Source: Bdellovibrionales bacterium (GTDB taxonomy: Bacteria; Bdellovibrionota; Bdellovibrionia; Bdellovibrionales; JAMPXM01). From it: a stretch of 64,000 nucleotides of DNA. Each line of letters begins with the position of its first letter. The first letter of the stretch is position 1. Below the pieces are notes generated by a model, which saw only the letters and a program-made list of their open reading frames with translations, did not search any database and was not told where the DNA came from. This document shows positions 15,083 through 23,859 of this stretch, in pieces. Both the position numbers and the translations under genes were made by a program. The stretch is taken from positions 1 to 64,000 of the forward strand of contig JADJOF010000008.1 in the NCBI GenBank assembly GCA_016713885.1, given 5' to 3'.

Positions 15083-16711
15083 ATGAGCCAAATTCTCCGC
15101 GATCTTGAAGTCGACCTCAATCAAAGCTCGGATGCGAGCCTCACCGACCTTCTTAAACGAATGGTCCCAAGCTATTCGGGCCATCGCATTTTACGCCAAA
15201 GCGTCGACGCCAGGCGCTCAGCGCGCGTACCGTACTGGGTGTACTCGATCGAGGTCTTTGAGAACGGCGAAAAACCAGAGATTCCCAATCTCGATCCCGA
15301 TCGCTTAAGCCGACCGCTTCCGGCCTTATCGACCAGCCGACCACTCATCATTGGCACCGGACCAGCGGGTCTCTTTGCTGCGGTTCGCCTGGTTGAGCGC
15401 GGTATCCCCTGCACGATCCTTGAGCGCGGGAGCCCCGGCGAAAAACGCATCGGCCAAATCAATCGTTTTTGGCGCTATGGTGAGCTTGATCCCAACAACA
15501 ACGTCTGCATGGGCGAAGGCGGCGCCGGGCTTTATAGCGACGGAAAACTCATCACCCGCATCAAGTCTCCGTTTATCCCCTATGTGATGGATCGCCTCGT
15601 GCGCTTTGGCGCACCGGAAGAGATTCGCTATCTATCGAATCCCCACGTGGGCTCGGACCGCATTCGTCGCGTGATCCCGAAACTCCGTGCTTTCCTACTC
15701 GCCAATGGGTGCGAAATTCATTTCGAAACACCGATGAAAGAACTGATCCTCAAGCATGAGTCCGCTGGCGGGCGGAGCGCCCGTGCCGTAGGTGTTCGCA
15801 CGTATGACGGACGGGAGTTCTTTTCAGAGCACATCGTGCTCGCCACGGGGCACTCGGCTGAAGACATTTTCGACTCGCTTGAAGAGCAAGGCGTTGCGAT
15901 GGAGGGAAAGAGCTTTGCCCTTGGCCTCCGCATCGAACACCCGCAGGTTGAGATCAATAAAATCCAATTTCGAGATGCTTGGGATCATCCAAAACTGGGC
16001 GCTGCAAACTACCGACTAGCGGATCACGATGCGACTTCAGGAATCGGCGTTTACTCGTTTTGCATGTGTCCTGGCGGCTACGTTCTTTCCAGCGGAACCG
16101 AGGCCGACGGCATCGTTTCAAACGGAATGTCGAACTACAATCGAAACTCTCCCTTCGCAAACGCCGCCATTGTCGTTTCAATCGACCACGAGAAGCGCTT
16201 TGGCAAAGATCTGCGCGGCGGAATGAAGTTCAGACGAAAACTTGAACAAGCGGCGTTTAAGGCCACACAAACGGCGAGCCTCGGCACCAGGGCGCTACCG
16301 GTTCAAAAACTCACGGACTTTATGAAAGGTCGCGCTGGAGGCGCTGTTCCCTCAAGCTCACCGTCAGGCGTTGTCCCAACTCGGCTTGATCTCCTGATGC
16401 CGCTAGATCTGACCGAGCGGCTTCGGGCTTCGATTGAAGCGTTTGATCGAAAGATGAAGGGGTTTATTTCTGAAAATGCCCAGCTTCATGGCGTAGAATC
16501 GCGAACGAGCTGTCCGATTCGCATTACACGCGCGACCGAGGATCTGCAGTCGATCTCACATGCTGGACTCTATCCCGCTGGCGAAGGGGCTGGTTACGCT
16601 GGGGGAATCACGTCGGCTGCGTGCGATGGCGTACGCATCGCGGATCAGATTTTTTCTGTTCTCAGTTCGCAAACCGCGGCACTCGAATCTGAAGCTGCAA
16701 AAGGCGTTTAA
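15083..16711 (+). CDS. FAD-dependent dehydrogenase-like protein (COG2509 type)
   Basis: A 542-residue flavoprotein. LIIGTGPAGLFAAVRL is the GxGxxG dinucleotide fold, the segment GEGGAGLYSDGKLITRI is typical of this uncharacterised NAD(P)/FAD family, and the C-terminal GLYPAGEGAGYAGGITSAA closes the FAD site. An N-terminal domain of about 95 residues precedes the Rossmann fold, as in the family. ATG at 15083 is preferred over GTG at 15062. Substrate unknown. Its last 50 bases overlap the convergent HTTM gene. Confidence 0.85.
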   Translation: MSQILRDLEVDLNQSSDASLTDLLKRMVPSYSGHRILRQSVDARRSARVPYWVYSIEVFENGEKPEIPNLDPDRLSRPLPALSTSRPLIIGTGPAGLFAAVRLVERGIPCTILERGSPGEKRIGQINRFWRYGELDPNNNVCMGEGGAGLYSDGKLITRIKSPFIPYVMDRLVRFGAPEEIRYLSNPHVGSDRIRRVIPKLRAFLLANGCEIHFETPMKELILKHESAGGRSARAVGVRTYDGREFFSEHIVLATGHSAEDIFDSLEEQGVAMEGKSFALGLRIEHPQVEINKIQFRDAWDHPKLGAANYRLADHDATSGIGVYSFCMCPGGYVLSSGTEADGIVSNGMSNYNRNSPFANAAIVVSIDHEKRFGKDLRGGMKFRRKLEQAAFKATQTASLGTRALPVQKLTDFMKGRAGGAVPSSSPSGVVPTRLDLLMPLDLTERLRASIEAFDRKMKGFISENAQLHGVESRTSCPIRITRATEDLQSISHAGLYPAGEGAGYAGGITSAACDGVRIADQIFSVLSSQTAALESEAAKGV

Positions 16712-17573
16712 AGAACGTGCTCTTTTTGAGATCGTCGTCGCTTAAGAAAAGAAAGTACGACGACATCATCGTGCAACTAAAGAAGACAAGGCCCATGATC
16801 GCAGCAATCCCGGTGTGAAGTCCGACCCCAGAAAGCAGCACCCATTTCTTAAGCGGTTTATGCCACACCAGCGCCGGCATGTAGATCTCAAACAGAATGG
16901 TGCCCCAGGTAATCGCAGCGATCACCAGCGGTACCGAACGCAAAGCGCTCAAATCCATCATCATCAGCTGATCGTTGCCAAGCACATTCCAAACCGCGGT
17001 CTGGTCCCACCCCTCGGTCCCCTTGAGCTTCTCAAAACCGGTGTAGCCATAGATCAAACAGAGCTGCAGCTGAACGAGACGAATACCGACGCTGGTGAGA
17101 ATCCTCGACCACTCAACATCCTGCAAACGACTGCGCCCTGTGTTCATAAACACCAGACCCAGCAGCCAAAATCCTGAGACGATATCCGCTCCATACACGA
17201 TCGAGAAGTTTCGCTGCAAAAGCGCCAAGTGGCAGTAGAGCGCCGCCACTGCAAGCAATCGACTGCCGATGCGGCCAAACACACCCAGTACAATTAAAAG
17301 CAAAGACACCAAGAGTACGGCCTGCATGCCGTAAACGGCTACCATCGACTTTGGATAGGTCTCAATTCCCGGCCGAAAAAACTCTGGCAAGAGTTCGGTC
17401 GCACCTTCCCAAGGCACGCCCCCAAGCGGCGTAAAATAAAAATCAGAATGCATCGCTCGAAACGCCGCATTCATAAAAAGCGTCAACCCAAACGCCACTC
17501 TAAAAAAACCGACCGCAAGTCCCGCTTCGCAGTGAAAGAAAAAACGATCGAGTGCCGAGATCAAAGCCCTCAC
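16662..17573 (-). CDS. HTTM-domain membrane protein (module 1)
   Basis: A 303-residue protein with about six to eight membrane segments. It belongs to the HTTM group related to the membrane part of vitamin-K-dependent gamma-carboxylase: RVAFGLTLFMNAAFR near the start, LQLCLIYGYTGFEKLKG with G-TGW-D in the middle, and IYMPALVWHKP with a following hydrophobic hairpin. The reaction in bacteria is not established. It is the last gene of the scpA-scpB-partner run and overlaps its partner by ATGA. Confidence 0.8.
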   Translation of the reverse strand: MRALISALDRFFFHCEAGLAVGFFRVAFGLTLFMNAAFRAMHSDFYFTPLGGVPWEGATELLPEFFRPGIETYPKSMVAVYGMQAVLLVSLLLIVLGVFGRIGSRLLAVAALYCHLALLQRNFSIVYGADIVSGFWLLGLVFMNTGRSRLQDVEWSRILTSVGIRLVQLQLCLIYGYTGFEKLKGTEGWDQTAVWNVLGNDQLMMMDLSALRSVPLVIAAITWGTILFEIYMPALVWHKPLKKWVLLSGVGLHTGIAAIMGLVFFSCTMMSSYFLFLSDDDLKKSTFFKRLLQLQIRVPRFAN

Positions 17574-18106
17574 TCAGCACCTCCACAAAAATAAGTGCCC
17601 TGTGGAAGTTCCGAGCGAACAGCGAGATCAGTAAAATCTTGGGTTTCAGACCCCAGCATCGCGCGATCAACCGACTCCACCTTGGTGACCAGCGTTCGAA
17701 GTGTCACCGTCTTGGCCTCTGGCTTGAGGCTGCAAAGGTGCGGCGCCAGATAGCGCTCAGTACGGCCGGCGTTGAGCGCCATAAATCGCATCGAGAAGAG
17801 ACGACGATTATAAAAATCGCTCCAGCCAAAGCCGACCCGCTTCTCCGGCATCAGATGAGTCTCATAACCATCGGGGTTGTCTTCGAGGTCAAACCCATAG
17901 CTGTATTCAAGATAAAATGACGGACTTGGCCCTGGCGAAAAAAACTGCCAGGTCGTGTTCAGTCCCAACTGATTCGCATAGTCGATAAAGTATCGTCCCG
18001 TTTCGCGAATAATCAGGCCCGTCCCCATAGGGAGAATGACCACAGCAAGAAGATGGTAGATGAGAAAAACCGAAAGCAGTGCTTTTAGGACCGCCGTCGT
18101 CTTCAT
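17570..18106 (-). CDS. membrane-anchored partner of HTTM (module 1)
   Basis: A 178-residue protein with one N-terminal membrane anchor (LKALLSVFLIYHLLAVVILP) and a soluble domain beginning NTTWQFFSPGPSPSFYLEY, a W-FSP-P block common in proteins encoded beside HTTM genes. The rest is polar with several Arg/Asp pairs. Its ATG overlaps the scpB stop (TAATG) and its end overlaps the HTTM start (ATGA), so all are coupled. Most likely a periplasmic subunit or substrate of the HTTM protein. Confidence 0.6.
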   Translation of the reverse strand: MKTTAVLKALLSVFLIYHLLAVVILPMGTGLIIRETGRYFIDYANQLGLNTTWQFFSPGPSPSFYLEYSYGFDLEDNPDGYETHLMPEKRVGFGWSDFYNRRLFSMRFMALNAGRTERYLAPHLCSLKPEAKTVTLRTLVTKVESVDRAMLGSETQDFTDLAVRSELPQGTYFCGGAE

Positions 18107-19557
18107 TACTCTTTCGTCGATTCGTCATCGTAATCTTGATTGGCTTCAAGATCACCAAGCGCCTCGTCATCGTCGTCGGCCGACCAGTTTTCAGACTTCA
18201 AGTCGTCTGTATCGGCATCCAAGGCCTCAGCCTGTTGCTCATGCGTCTCTTGCTGCAAAGCAGAGAGCTGAGCCGCGAGACCCTCACCCTCCTCTTCAAC
18301 AACAAGAGGAGCCGCCTCAGCTCCGGCTGCTGCCGCTTGAGCTGCTGCCTCTTCTTTGGCCTCATAACGCGATAACCAACGGCGATCTTTGTCCTCAACG
18401 TCTTCGCCAACGGTGATGCGCTCTCGAATATCCTGCGCACGCTCGCGGTCACGCTCAATGCGCTGACGAACTTTCTCTTGTTCAAAGAATTCGCTCGTCG
18501 TGTCGATCACCTTTAAGCTCTCGGCAATCGTATTGAGCTCTTCTTCACCCTCGGTGTACGACGACTTAAGCTCAGTCGACATGGCACCGGTAAGATCCGC
18601 GAGCGTCTCTTTCTCTTCAACTTCGCCAATGCCCTCAGGCAGGAGCTCATCGATCTCAGCCAACGTCGGAAGCTCGTTCAGATTGCGAAGACCAAAGGTT
18701 TCAAGGAATTTCCGTGTGGTCACGTAGGTCATCGGCTTACCAGGAAGATCGGACTTTTCGCCAAATCCGACAAGGCCACGTTCCATCAGCGCACGCATCA
18801 AGTGACCCGACTCGACACCGCGAATCTGATCGACCTCGTGCTTTGTGATCGGCTGTTTGTATGCGGCGATCGCCAAAACCTCAAGCGCTGGACCCGAAAG
18901 ACGGAATGGACGGTTCTTTTGCAGGCGACGCAGATACTCGGTGTTATCGACTTTCGTTCGAAGCTGGTAGCCACCATGAATCTCTTCAAGAGTTACACCG
19001 CGATCAACCGAGGCGTAGCTTGATGCCAACTGATCAAGAGCTCGCGTGATATCTTTTGTGCGAACATTCGAACCCTTGAAAATCTGCTTCATCACGCCGA
19101 CTGAAACCGGCTTGTCGGTTGCAAACAAAAGCGACTCGAGAATCGAAACCAACTGATCGGCCTCGATAAACTCGGTTGGCTCTTCGATGACTTCTTCTTC
19201 CTCTTCAGTCTGCGTCTCAGCCGTCGCTTCAAGTCCAAACATCGGAAGCTGCTCGACTTCACCAACAAGCATCGGATTCTCGGGAAGCTCACCGTCGACC
19301 GCTGCAACTGGCTCTTCGGTATAGGCGCCATGATCAGCAAGATCCGCTGATACCTCATCGTTCGTTGCGCGCAGGCGACTTGCGAGCTCCTCTAGAGACG
19401 AAGGGCCATCCACAAAATCAAGCGCAGGCTCTTGAAATTCGATACCGAGATCTGCAGGAGCAAGCTCCGCCGCTTCAACTGATTCAGTCGACTCCGAAGC
19501 TTCCACTGTCGGCTCGTTTTCAATCTCTCGCTCGATGTTCTTTTCCATTTCGGCCAC
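18106..19557 (-). CDS. scpB: segregation and condensation protein B with long acidic tails
   Basis: ScpB pairs with ScpA and the SMC ATPase to condense and separate chromosomes. The two winged-helix domains span about residues 138-312: LVSILESLLFATDKPVSV, LEVLAIAAYKQPITKHEVD and IRGVESGHLMRALMERGLV are clear family blocks. The protein is 483 residues, roughly twice the usual size, because of an acidic N-terminal region of about 135 residues and an acidic, Ala-rich C-terminal region of about 170. It starts at GTG directly after the scpA stop; ATG nine bases later is possible. Confidence 0.92.
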   Translation of the reverse strand: MAEMEKNIEREIENEPTVEASESTESVEAAELAPADLGIEFQEPALDFVDGPSSLEELASRLRATNDEVSADLADHGAYTEEPVAAVDGELPENPMLVGEVEQLPMFGLEATAETQTEEEEEVIEEPTEFIEADQLVSILESLLFATDKPVSVGVMKQIFKGSNVRTKDITRALDQLASSYASVDRGVTLEEIHGGYQLRTKVDNTEYLRRLQKNRPFRLSGPALEVLAIAAYKQPITKHEVDQIRGVESGHLMRALMERGLVGFGEKSDLPGKPMTYVTTRKFLETFGLRNLNELPTLAEIDELLPEGIGEVEEKETLADLTGAMSTELKSSYTEGEEELNTIAESLKVIDTTSEFFEQEKVRQRIERDRERAQDIRERITVGEDVEDKDRRWLSRYEAKEEAAAQAAAAGAEAAPLVVEEEGEGLAAQLSALQQETHEQQAEALDADTDDLKSENWSADDDDEALGDLEANQDYDDESTKE

Positions 19558-20637
19558 TTAAGCCTCCGCGTCCTGATCAAGACCGAGTTCGCGCTCGGCC
19601 TGAAGAAGTTCGTCGTCTGATACCGACTGTTCTGAGTTTCCGTTGATTGCAAGCGGCGTATCTTCAGCGGAGCCATCGACCGACTCCATCATCAAGCGCT
19701 CTTCGATCTCTGAACCGACTTCCGCTGTCATGGTGTCGCCTGATTCATTGAACGGATTATCAATCACGATGCGCTCGGGCTCCGCTGTCATCGAGAGCTG
19801 CTGGTCCTCGTGGCTCAGCACAGCCTCGGTGATGATCGAATTTGCGATCGCTTCCGCATCTTGTGAGTCGAATTCCTGAACGCGCTCAAGCACGTTTCGT
19901 TCAATCGGCTTTTTCGCCTCAATATAAATATCGCCGTAGGTTTCGTTCTGAAAAACCGAAACAAAACCAAGACGACCAAGCTCGAGCATCGAAAGGAACG
20001 TGATGAGAAGCTGAGTGCGGAACGGCTGGGATCCGATATTGAGAAGATCGCGCAGCAGCACACGCGAACCGACAAGAAGCCGATCCTTGATTTCAAGCAC
20101 TCGGCCTGCAATCGACTGTGTTTGCGGACGCACCTTGTGGACAAGGCGCTCAGCCTTCTTCATCGCTCGACGATACGATGCGATCAGGCCAAAGAGACCT
20201 TCGTCTTCGATGACGATTTCACCGGGCTCATCGCTGCGTAGGTCTTCGCGAATACCCCTCGCCCAAATATCGCGATTTAAAAGCGGTCGCTCATAGAGCT
20301 TCTTCGCTCCGTCCTGATACTTTTGATAATCGAGAAGCTTTTGAACGAGCTCTTTTCGCGGATCCTCGGTCTCAACAACTTCACCCTCAGCGTTATACTG
20401 TGGGAGCAGCATTCGAGCCTTCACCTGAATCAGCGTCGCCGCCATAGCGACAAATTCGCCAGCGACCTCAAGATCAAGTTCCTTCATCATTCTGATGTGT
20501 TCCAGATACTGCTTCGTAATCTGGTTGATATTGATGTTGAAGATGTCCATCTCTTCCTTGCGGATGAGATAAAGGAGGAGCGCGAGCGGGCCTTCAAAGT
20601 GCGGCAGATGAATAAGATAACGCCCTGTAGAACTCAT
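19558..20637 (-). CDS. scpA: segregation and condensation protein A
   Basis: The kleisin that bridges SMC heads. From ATG 20637 it has 359 residues; the first 18 codons of the longer frame are not needed. YLIHLPHFEGPLALLLYLIR and KEEMDIFNININQIT are the N-terminal kleisin motifs (each within the usual helix pair), and FLSMLELGRLGFVSVFQ marks the C-terminal winged helix. About 110 extra acidic residues follow, matching the acidic tails of its partner ScpB. First gene of the scpA-scpB-partner-HTTM operon. Confidence 0.93.
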   Translation of the reverse strand: MSSTGRYLIHLPHFEGPLALLLYLIRKEEMDIFNININQITKQYLEHIRMMKELDLEVAGEFVAMAATLIQVKARMLLPQYNAEGEVVETEDPRKELVQKLLDYQKYQDGAKKLYERPLLNRDIWARGIREDLRSDEPGEIVIEDEGLFGLIASYRRAMKKAERLVHKVRPQTQSIAGRVLEIKDRLLVGSRVLLRDLLNIGSQPFRTQLLITFLSMLELGRLGFVSVFQNETYGDIYIEAKKPIERNVLERVQEFDSQDAEAIANSIITEAVLSHEDQQLSMTAEPERIVIDNPFNESGDTMTAEVGSEIEERLMMESVDGSAEDTPLAINGNSEQSVSDDELLQAERELGLDQDAEA

Positions 20638-20743
20638 GCGGCTTCGACCCTCCCAAGGCTCGATCAAAGCAAGGCCTTTGGTCGAGTTCAACCCTTCTTT
20701 GCTGCTTTGCCTCTAAGATTAGCAACTGCCGCGGATTCGCCGT

Positions 20744-20785
20744 TAACGCAGCCCAGCTTCCGGCGCCGGAAGCTGAGGCGCGTTA
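20744..20785. repeat. palindromic intergenic repeat, copy 1 (full)
   Basis: A perfect 22-base palindrome centred on GGCGCC (20754-20775) lies inside a longer imperfect inverted repeat with TAACGC and GCGTTA at its ends. The right half and centre recur identically at 22738-22771. The two copies flank the two exported-protein genes. The rest of the 319-base gap between scpA and the gene at 20956 shows nothing else I can name. Confidence 0.7.
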
Positions 20786-20955
20786 GGCGAAGTGACTTTC
20801 GACGGCGCATTCGCCCCTCAAAGTGACTGTCAGCGCTCGAGCAGCCATGTCATTTCAATTTTAAACGACCAACAGGCCGGCCCCAAGCCTGCAACACCAG
20901 CTCTGCACGATCTGATGCCCGTAACGATCAACTCACGACGAGAAGGCAAACGAAA

Positions 20956-21684
20956 ATGAAAACACTCCCACTCCTGATTTTAGCGGCAATCGTCGTTTCT
21001 CTGAGCGGCCAAGCTCAAGCGCAGTCGCAAAGCGCAACACCGGCAGACCTGATTGATGCGCTGGTTAAAGAGGATCCTTATCTGAAACAAACCGAGGCCA
21101 ACCTGCGGCGCGCTGTAAATCCGGTCGCTTACAATTCATTCAATCGCTCCGCTGGTCGCTCCATTGTCGAAATCAGAAGCCTTGCAGAGACTCTTCTTAC
21201 AGTATCCGGCTTTCTCGACAGCGACTTCGCGAAGTCCATGAACCTTCGACCGATGACTGAAGGTGATGCCGTCCGATTTTACGGCAAAAAAGCATCGTCA
21301 GTCGAAAATCTCTACGTCGCTGAAGTGAATGGAAAAGAGGTCGTTTTTTACAACTCGACATTACCTGAAGTGAACAATCCTTTCGAGCGATTCGACACAG
21401 TGACGATCGACATGCACGATGCCACTCATCCACGCGCTATCGGTGAAAGCAAAGCTCCAGGATTTCATCTCAAATTGTCTTTTCGGAAATCTGGAATCAC
21501 AGCCGAGATTCGCCATGTCGTCGGCGAATACGTCGGAAATTACACCCTCGTCGTGCCCGCAACCGAGATTCCATACACAACTGCAAATGACCGTTCATCC
21601 AAGGTACGCGATTCAAATAAACGGAGCGCACCGAGCATAAATTCTGGCAAAGAATGTCGAGCTCTTTTTCAATCGAATATATAA
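20956..21684 (+). CDS. exported protein of unknown function
   Basis: A 242-residue protein with a signal peptide (LLILAAIVVSLSGQAQA, cut after AQA). The mature part is mixed alpha/beta with no Cys pair and no motif I recognise. AGAAGG precedes the ATG. The last 25 codons are polar and may run past the natural end. It forms a pair with the next exported gene 39 bases downstream, and the two are bracketed by copies of one palindromic repeat. Confidence 0.6.
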   Translation: MKTLPLLILAAIVVSLSGQAQAQSQSATPADLIDALVKEDPYLKQTEANLRRAVNPVAYNSFNRSAGRSIVEIRSLAETLLTVSGFLDSDFAKSMNLRPMTEGDAVRFYGKKASSVENLYVAEVNGKEVVFYNSTLPEVNNPFERFDTVTIDMHDATHPRAIGESKAPGFHLKLSFRKSGITAEIRHVVGEYVGNYTLVVPATEIPYTTANDRSSKVRDSNKRSAPSINSGKECRALFQSNI

Positions 21685-21723
21685 GTCATCCGCTGCGGCG
21701 CAAAGGATCTGGAGACAAATCAC

Positions 21724-22731
21724 ATGCGAAAACTTTCGTTGCTTCCTACTCTGATCGTGACTCTGTTTTCGATCCAACCGTCTTTGGCCGACCAAGGCCG
21801 AACAGAATATCCTCAACAACTGAAATCAATGGGCACGGTCGAACTTGGCGTCGAGCTCTCGAAGAACTTGGTCGCCTCTGGCTGGTATTGCGGCAGCGAC
21901 TACGCCGGAAAAGTCTATGATCATTTATTGAGTGGAGGCACTCTCGACACTCTTCAATTTGAAACTAAAAGTGCCGATTGCCGGAACGCTCTTATTAAAA
22001 TGAGTTCGGCCATTGCCGAAACCAACAGCCGCGTCGATCAAAAAGCAAAGCAAGCCGGCCTAAAGCGTCGCGAGTATCAATACAGCCAGTTTTCGTTTAC
22101 CGCCCAAGTCAAAACGGACCAGCCAGCAACAGAGGTCGGAAATGCCGAATGCCTGGAGCTTGGACGCCCTTTATTGAAGAAGTTCTATGACAATCCGACC
22201 TATCCTCCTTTTGGCGCGTTTGGCGAACAATCGGGCGTTGCCTCTGATCGCTGCGAAATTGCTCGTGAGGTTGGAGGATCAGACCACTTATTGACATGCT
22301 CAAACTGGTTGATCGCGTCAGAATTCGATTCAGAAAACGGCGTTGCACTGTTGCCCAGCATGACTCAACACGTGTATCGAAAAGCAGAGCTCAAACAGAT
22401 GGAAGATTCTCGAGCTGTCTTCAAGAAAGAAGCGAAGTCAAAATCGCCGAGTCTCGATATGAATCCAGAGCGTTTAAAAATGCAGCTCGACTACTTGAAC
22501 TTAACGGTCAACGGCGGGTTCCAATATCAGGCTGTATTGACCATCGATTTAGCCAACAAAACTTCAAAAATGGAATTGATTGGGGAAATCCCAAAGCTGC
22601 GGCAGGCACAGCAAAACGGCCGCGTCTATACCAAGGACTCCCCGACCTCTTGCCGTTTCACGTCTCCTATGGATGCGAACATCAGTGAGGTCACAAGCGG
22701 CGGGATCTTTTTCAACCGACGCATCGATTGA
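21724..22731 (+). CDS. exported Cys-containing protein of unknown function
   Basis: A 335-residue protein with a signal peptide (LPTLIVTLFSIQPSLA). The mature chain has several Cys (WYCGSD, ADCRNA, AECLEL, DRCEIA, LTCSNW, TSCRF) spaced as in disulphide-bonded periplasmic proteins. No family recognised. Probably cotranscribed with the exported gene before it. A palindromic repeat copy begins seven bases after its stop, where it could end transcription or stabilise the mRNA. Confidence 0.6.
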   Translation: MRKLSLLPTLIVTLFSIQPSLADQGRTEYPQQLKSMGTVELGVELSKNLVASGWYCGSDYAGKVYDHLLSGGTLDTLQFETKSADCRNALIKMSSAIAETNSRVDQKAKQAGLKRREYQYSQFSFTAQVKTDQPATEVGNAECLELGRPLLKKFYDNPTYPPFGAFGEQSGVASDRCEIAREVGGSDHLLTCSNWLIASEFDSENGVALLPSMTQHVYRKAELKQMEDSRAVFKKEAKSKSPSLDMNPERLKMQLDYLNLTVNGGFQYQAVLTIDLANKTSKMELIGEIPKLRQAQQNGRVYTKDSPTSCRFTSPMDANISEVTSGGIFFNRRID

Positions 22732-22737
22732 TACACA

Positions 22738-22771
22738 CCAGCTTCCGGCGCCGGAAGCTGAGGCGCGTTAG
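22738..22771. repeat. palindromic intergenic repeat, copy 2
   Basis: Thirty-four bases identical to part of the element at 20744-20785, including the whole 20-base palindrome (22740-22759) and the right flank ending GCGTTAG. The left flank differs. It lies between convergent genes, where a strong hairpin could act on both transcripts, though there is no T run. Confidence 0.7.
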
Positions 22772-22794
22772 ATGAATGCCGGACGCCCCGGGCC

Positions 22795-23859
22795 CTACCA
22801 AGTCCCCGCAAAGCCGGTCCATTCGCGAACAGACTTCAGCGTTTCACCCGCCGCTTTGCGCGCTCGAGCGCAGCCGTCGCCGATGATGGCGTCAAGCTGA
22901 TCGGGATTGGAGAGCAATTCCTTTTTTCTCTCGCGCGGCTCGGCCATCTTCGCATTGAGGTTGCCAGCTAACCGCATCTTGCAGTCTCCGCATCCAATAC
23001 CAGCCGTACGACAGCCCGGCTCAACCCACGCAAGGTCATCACGCGATGAGAAAAGCTTATGATACGAATACACCGGGCATTTTGTGGGCTCACCGGGATC
23101 AGTCCGACGAACACGTGCCGGGTCCGTCGGCATCGCGCGAAGCGCCTTCACACCGTCATCAGGCTCTTCAGTCAGCTGAAACGCGTTGTTGTAAGACTTC
23201 GACATCTTGCTACCGTCGGCGCCCAAGAGCGTTGGCGTTTCGCTAAAGATCGGCTTTGGCTCAGGGAGATTTCCGCCATAGAGGAAGTTGAAACGACGAA
23301 TGATCTCGCGCGAAAGCTCAAGATGAGCGATCTGATCGTGACCGATTGGCACGTGTGTTCCACGGTAAATCGCAATGTCAGCAGCCTGAAGCACCGGATA
23401 CATAAACCGACCCAGGTTATGCGTATCTGTCGCCTTGGCATCCTCTTCGGCATCTTTCCAAGTCGGTACGCGCTCAGCCCACGACATCGGCGTCAGCATC
23501 AAAAAGTACATATTGAGCTCAAGAAGCTCAGGCACTTCGCTCTGAACAAAGATCACGTTCTTCTCGTGATCAAGTCCCCACGCAATCCACTCAGCATAGA
23601 TTTCGCGCGCAAAGCGTGCCACGTCGTGCGGTTCTTTGTAGCGCGACGTCATCGCGTGCCAGTTCATCACGCCATAAATACCGCGATAGTCAGTCTGCAG
23701 ATCAAGCCACTGCTTCAACGCGCCAAAATAGTTTCCGATGTGCAGATGATGCGTCGAGCGCATGCCACTCATAATGAGCGAGCCTGGCTTTGGCTTGGCC
23801 TCAGCATCGGCCTTTGCTTTTTCAACCTGTAAATCCGATGACGATTTTGAATCGGTCAT
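22795..23859 (-). CDS. trpS: tryptophanyl-tRNA synthetase with an iron-sulfur-type Cys motif
   Basis: Charges tRNA-Trp. A 354-residue class I synthetase with HIGN at 40-43 and KMSKS at 218-222. The first 25 residues are a polar extension. Four Cys at 261, 283, 290 and 293 give C-x21-C-x6-C-x2-C, very close to the C-x22-C-x6-C-x2-C pattern that binds a [4Fe-4S] cluster in the Thermotoga maritima enzyme and helps contact the anticodon. Its start overlaps the end of the protease gene by ATGA. Confidence 0.93.
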   Translation of the reverse strand: MTDSKSSSDLQVEKAKADAEAKPKPGSLIMSGMRSTHHLHIGNYFGALKQWLDLQTDYRGIYGVMNWHAMTSRYKEPHDVARFAREIYAEWIAWGLDHEKNVIFVQSEVPELLELNMYFLMLTPMSWAERVPTWKDAEEDAKATDTHNLGRFMYPVLQAADIAIYRGTHVPIGHDQIAHLELSREIIRRFNFLYGGNLPEPKPIFSETPTLLGADGSKMSKSYNNAFQLTEEPDDGVKALRAMPTDPARVRRTDPGEPTKCPVYSYHKLFSSRDDLAWVEPGCRTAGIGCGDCKMRLAGNLNAKMAEPRERKKELLSNPDQLDAIIGDGCARARKAAGETLKSVREWTGFAGTW

